A stretch of DNA of 64,000 nucleotides from JBGMEA01 sp964444065. GTDB lineage: Bacteria; Bacillota; Clostridia; Eubacteriales; Anaerofustaceae. Shown piece after piece: positions 61,044 to 64,000 of this stretch. Made by a program: the position numbers and the translations under genes. Position 1 is the first letter of the stretch. Each line of letters starts with the position of its first letter. A model generated the notes under the pieces. It saw nothing but the letters and a program-made list of their open reading frames with translations, had not been told where the DNA came from and did not search any database. Location: assembly GCA_964444065.1 (NCBI GenBank), contig CAYUFL010000004.1:12405-76404 (forward strand), read 5' to 3'.

Positions 61044-61769
61044 TTATTTTTTATCTGTGTGATTTTGTTTGCGTGCCATGACAAGCAGTGTGGAAGGAGT
61101 CGAAAGTCCCACGACGAGCACTTCGCTTCCGGGCATCAGATCGACTGTTTCGTCCGTGACGGCATCAGCCTCAATATACTGTTCCTGCACCAGCACATTC
61201 ACTTTTCCGCGCGCACTGCGCAGTTGAGGCACTCTGATGTATACGGTTGCGGTTTTGCCGACGGCATTCGCAAGATTTGTTGTGCCGTTGAAGGCGAGTT
61301 TCATGGAGGCTTTCAGAATCCATGCCATTACGGTCATAGAAATTGCGCCCGCAATGAATGCAATCACGAATGTTGCTGATTTCCCAACTCCGGCCTGCAG
61401 GCACACAAGTCCTGTCCATCCGAATATGGTGAAGAATGCGACCAGTCCTCTTACTGTGAAAAGACGCAGCCCGTGATCCGCATTGCCGTCATGATCGTGC
61501 TGATCGGAATGGTCCGTGTAGTCATGACTGTCGAATTGCATGTCTGCATGTGCATCAAATGAAGTATCAAAATCTGTTGCGATGCCGGCATCCGCAGCAT
61601 CTCCGATGCTCCCGTCCAACCCGGATACATCCGAATCCGACGAGGCGTCGTGCCCCCCAAATCCAAACAGGAGCATAACGGTCTGTATGAGCAGGATGAC
61701 CGTCGAAGGAACCGCGACGATTGCAAAAATCTGTTCGGTAATCGTTAAAGATTCCCACCATGCTATCAT
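61044..61769 (-). CDS. NfeD-like (YuaF-type) membrane protein with acidic linker
   Basis: 241 residues. An N-terminal membrane segment (IFAIVAVPSTVILLIQTVMLLFGF), an Asp/Ser/His-rich stretch to about residue 100 (DSHDYTDHSDQHDHDGN), two more membrane segments (FFTIFGWTGLVCL, VIAFIAGAISMTVMAWIL), and a C-terminal OB-like domain (GKTATVYIRVPQL, VLVQEQYIEADAV). NfeD proteins pair with SPFH proteins; the flotillin follows directly. The His/Asp-rich part could bind metal. Confidence 0.85.
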   Translation of the reverse strand: MIAWWESLTITEQIFAIVAVPSTVILLIQTVMLLFGFGGHDASSDSDVSGLDGSIGDAADAGIATDFDTSFDAHADMQFDSHDYTDHSDQHDHDGNADHGLRLFTVRGLVAFFTIFGWTGLVCLQAGVGKSATFVIAFIAGAISMTVMAWILKASMKLAFNGTTNLANAVGKTATVYIRVPQLRSARGKVNVLVQEQYIEADAVTDETVDLMPGSEVLVVGLSTPSTLLVMARKQNHTDKK

Positions 61770-61900
61770 TATATTTCACCATTTCTCCGGCAATTGATTT
61801 TGAATGCATCGCCTGTTTGCCGGCAGAGACGAGCGTTACAGTTAACAGAATAGATTTGCGCATAGACTGCTGCCTTTTTTCGAAGGCTTGCAGTTTGGGT

Positions 61901-62465
61901 TTATTGATAATCCAACTCGGCATACATCTCCATCGCTTCCCGTCGAATCCGTTTTGCGCGGTATGCGGTAATCATAATAGCAAGTACGTCCGAGAGCCGT
62001 TTTTGTGCATTCGGCAGTTCGCTTTGGAAGGAATCGGTGATCGCGGCAATTGCAGAATAAGGATCATCCGAATGCGCTTGTTCCATATCCGCCAGACAGT
62101 CGATAAAATACGAATACAGATCGCTGTCGTCAATAATATCATCAGCATCATTATTCAATACGCCGTTGATATAGCCAAGAATGTGTGCTGTCTGGTCAAA
62201 TGTAAAGAGGTCTTTGAGAATATTGATGTTCAGGATGCGGCATAATTGGCGGCGCGTATATTTTTTTTGNNNNNNNNNNCTGCGGAGCTGTCAGATATCC
62301 GCGTTTGATCCAATTCTGTATCACATGTCCTTCCAAAGCTGTCAGCTGACTGATCTGTGAGAGTACAAGACCGCCGCTGTAGAACATCGGGGTCAGTATC
62401 TTATCCGCAATTCCTGCGGACAGGTTGGTATCGACAGTCGTGCCGGGCAGTTTGGTTTCGTGCAT
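61901..62465 (-). CDS. DUF1836 regulator, broken by an assembly gap
   Basis: The gene spans ten Ns (62270-62279). Before the gap: GLVLSQISQLTALEGHVIQNWIKRGYL, in short form GHVIQNWIKRGYL; after it, in a different apparent frame, QKKYTRRQLCRILNINILKDLF and the helical remainder to QY at 61904. Joined, these make the MerR-like helix-turn-helix of DUF1836. The frame break is due to the unknown gap length rather than mutation. Start ATG at 62465 follows AAAGGAG. Relative of the regulator at 19072. Confidence 0.78.
62270..62279. other. Assembly gap (10 N)
   Basis: Ten undetermined bases inside the DUF1836 gene. The flanks are A/T run on the left (TTTTTTTTG) and CTGCG on the right. Confidence 0.95.
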
Positions 62466-62587
62466 GTGTCCGTCTCCTTTCCCATCAGTAGAATATCAAT
62501 GAATATAACGTGATTATATTACGCGGTCAGTTGATTGTCAATAGTAATCAGCTGAATATTTAAAATAATTTTATATGGTTGGCAGGT

Positions 62588-63493
62588 TCAGTGCAGATCG
62601 GGAAACAGTGATTCGAACGAGCCGCCTTTTTCCGCTGCGCTCATCCGTACCGCAAGCGTTTTTGCCGTGTGCGTCAGATAGATGACAGTATTTCTCTGCG
62701 TTATGTTTAGCTTTTCGCACAGCTCGACAGACGCCTTCAGGGGCAGTTCGCTTCGCTTCGGGAGGGGGAGTGATTGATACGATTGCAGTAATTGATCCCG
62801 TTCCTGTTCGTTGATTGAAAGATCGTAAGGTTCTTTCCCGCACATGCATAGTCCCATTGCATAGAACGCAACAGGCTCATACAGATTGACGGGCATTTCT
62901 TCGTACCCCGGGCAGAGCAGTGCGTTCAGATGCTGCATCGCCTCGGAATCAAAATGCAGGCACACTTCATTTTCTGCCGCAATGCGTCGCAGATAGTCGC
63001 AGATGTAATTGATGCCGTTTTCTTCTTTTGTCGGATACGCAAGCGGATAATCGATCATGCAGGGAATTTCGTGCGCGAAAAATTCCGCGTCATATCGTTC
63101 AAAAAAATTGCCGATTTCCTGCAGTGACTCGTGGTAGCATACATTCGGCAGCGAAAGGCGGGTTTGCAGTGTTCGGAGATATAAATTCCTCCCGACTGAG
63201 ATTCTGTGTGTGATTTCCTGCCTGCCCAAATCATACAGTTCCAACAGCGTCAATCGCTGTGTTTCATCCGATCGGTGCTTTGCCTCTTCTGCGCATTTGA
63301 TGGTGTATGCCAAGGATGCCGCAAGCTCTTTGGCAACTTCGATGCGTACCGAGCTGCTGTCCCCCGAAGTGTGACGGCGCACCTGTTGTGCAATCAGTGC
63401 CAGCCACTCCGCTTGTTGCTCCTGCGCAAAATGTGCGTTGTCTGTTTCGACGGTGCGTGCGGTCGGCTTAATGTCTGTCGGTTTTTTTGTCAT
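62588..63493 (-). CDS. DUF6179 family protein
   Basis: 301 residues from the ATG at 63493, which overlaps the end of the DUF6323 gene. Recognisable: LTLLELYDLGRQEITHRI, FFERYDAEFFAHEIPCMIDYPLAYP (key part HEIPCMIDYPLA), and CLHFDSEAMQHLN. Soluble, helical, function unknown. DUF6179 and DUF6323 proteins are usually adjacent, as here. Confidence 0.75.
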   Translation of the reverse strand: MTKKPTDIKPTARTVETDNAHFAQEQQAEWLALIAQQVRRHTSGDSSSVRIEVAKELAASLAYTIKCAEEAKHRSDETQRLTLLELYDLGRQEITHRISVGRNLYLRTLQTRLSLPNVCYHESLQEIGNFFERYDAEFFAHEIPCMIDYPLAYPTKEENGINYICDYLRRIAAENEVCLHFDSEAMQHLNALLCPGYEEMPVNLYEPVAFYAMGLCMCGKEPYDLSINEQERDQLLQSYQSLPLPKRSELPLKASVELCEKLNITQRNTVIYLTHTAKTLAVRMSAAEKGGSFESLFPDLH

Positions 63494-63968
63494 CCCATGC
63501 CTCTCTTTCCGTATCCGGTATATAGTCGGTGCTTCCGAGATAATCGGAGATCCGTATCCAGTCGTCACCGCTGAGATTGAGCAGAGACTGCACATCTCCT
63601 CCGTATATTCCGTCAAAGGCGGCGCGCATTGCCGCCAGCAATTCCTCATCGGAGAGTCGTTCGTTCGTTTCGTTTTTCAATTGATAAAAAATTTCGGTGA
63701 GCTGTGCCATCGTTTCGGCGTAATTTCGCTGTGTGAGATATGCGGAATCGCAGAATTCATCGATGAGCGCTTTGAATATGCCTTCACCGAATTCGATTCT
63801 GCCTGTATTGCGCAGTGCTGCGTCGCGGCGTTGGACGATGCTGAGCATTTCGGCTTGATTGAGTATCAGTCCGTAGTGTTCGCTGACATTGTTGCTCTCG
63901 GTCAACACACTGATTGATTGCGCTGTCCGCAGATTGGAACCGTCCCATAAAAAACTGTTTTCTGTCAT
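63468..63968 (-). CDS. DUF6323 family protein
   Basis: 166 residues from the ATG at 63968 with GGAGGTG upstream. Recognisable part: YGLILNQAEMLSIVQRRDAALRNTGRIEFG, in short GLILNQAEMLSIV and TGRIEFGEGIFKALI, then SLLNLSGDDWI-like helices. Function unknown. Its last 26 bases overlap the next gene, so the two are co-translated. Confidence 0.75.
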   Translation of the reverse strand: MTENSFLWDGSNLRTAQSISVLTESNNVSEHYGLILNQAEMLSIVQRRDAALRNTGRIEFGEGIFKALIDEFCDSAYLTQRNYAETMAQLTEIFYQLKNETNERLSDEELLAAMRAAFDGIYGGDVQSLLNLSGDDWIRISDYLGSTDYIPDTEREAWDDKKTDRH

Positions 63969-64000
63969 CGCGCACCTCCGTCATTACAGTATACACCTGT

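Noticed and set aside
1..64000. tRNA or rRNA genes
   Set aside because: Reading both strands for T-loop consensus and rRNA core stretches, I found none convincing; a covariance search could still find a divergent one.

Overview
The window looks like chromosomal DNA from a low-to-moderate G+C Firmicute, most likely a Clostridia-class anaerobe. The evidence is AddA/AddB rather than RecBCD, two T-box leaders, a TPP riboswitch on an ECF-type thiamine transporter (ThiT), a LytR-CpsA-Psr protein, flavodoxin/ferredoxin (EFR1) and short QueG-like iron-sulfur proteins, strong AGGAGG ribosome sites, and DUF1836, DUF6179 and DUF6323 proteins. Two runs of ten Ns (33549-33558 and 62270-62279) show it is a draft assembly. 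I cannot name a genus. I found no rRNA, tRNA, CRISPR array or prophage.

Layout. 1-3,100: tail of an unknown gene, a NERD-domain membrane protein, and a QueG-like Fe-S protein overlapping an AAA ATPase. 3,090-7,440: guaB, an AbiE-type toxin/antitoxin operon with an inverted-repeat operator, and thiT under a TPP riboswitch. 7,600-12,200: YeiH-like exporter divergent from a LysR regulator, a FUSC-like membrane protein, a DUF1848 protein and uppP. 12,200-17,300: SLC13 transporter, a URO-D family protein plus MFS transporter, and a divergent TetR regulator with AT palindromes between. 17,300-27,500: DegV, SGNH hydrolase, DUF1836 regulator, murI, addB and addA. 27,500-32,600: DUF4097 protein, membrane protein, M20 peptidase, lipoate ligase, second QueG-like protein. 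32,900-37,900: ccdA and a TVP38-type membrane protein, an AT-rich two-gene ATPase cassette that looks inserted, then a TlpA-like thioredoxin lipoprotein and an unknown protein. 38,000-42,400: a four-gene TelA / solute-binding / XpaC / VWA operon. 42,900-50,900: LCP protein, valS with its T-box, EFR1 protein, small membrane protein, YjjG-like phosphatase, diguanylate cyclase. 51,000-54,360: an AMP-dependent acyl-CoA ligase behind what reads as a leucine T-box, and an MFS transporter. 54,390-55,270: a REP-associated tyrosine transposase between two copies of a double-hairpin REPIN-like element. 55,400-64,000: DUF6530, GIY-YIG-like and DUF3786 proteins, two paralogous J-domain-like proteins, a flotillin/NfeD pair, a gap-broken DUF1836 regulator, and a DUF6323/DUF6179 pair.

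Most of the window is housekeeping and transport. The parts most worth attention are the AT-rich ATPase cassette (34.4-36.2 kb), which has the form of a two-gene anti-phage module and separates genes that usually work together; the REPIN-RAYT locus; the leucine T-box in front of an acyl-CoA ligase; the AbiE operon with a promoter-embedded operator; the TelA/VWA membrane operon; and the J-domain-like pair in which one copy has HPE in place of HPD.
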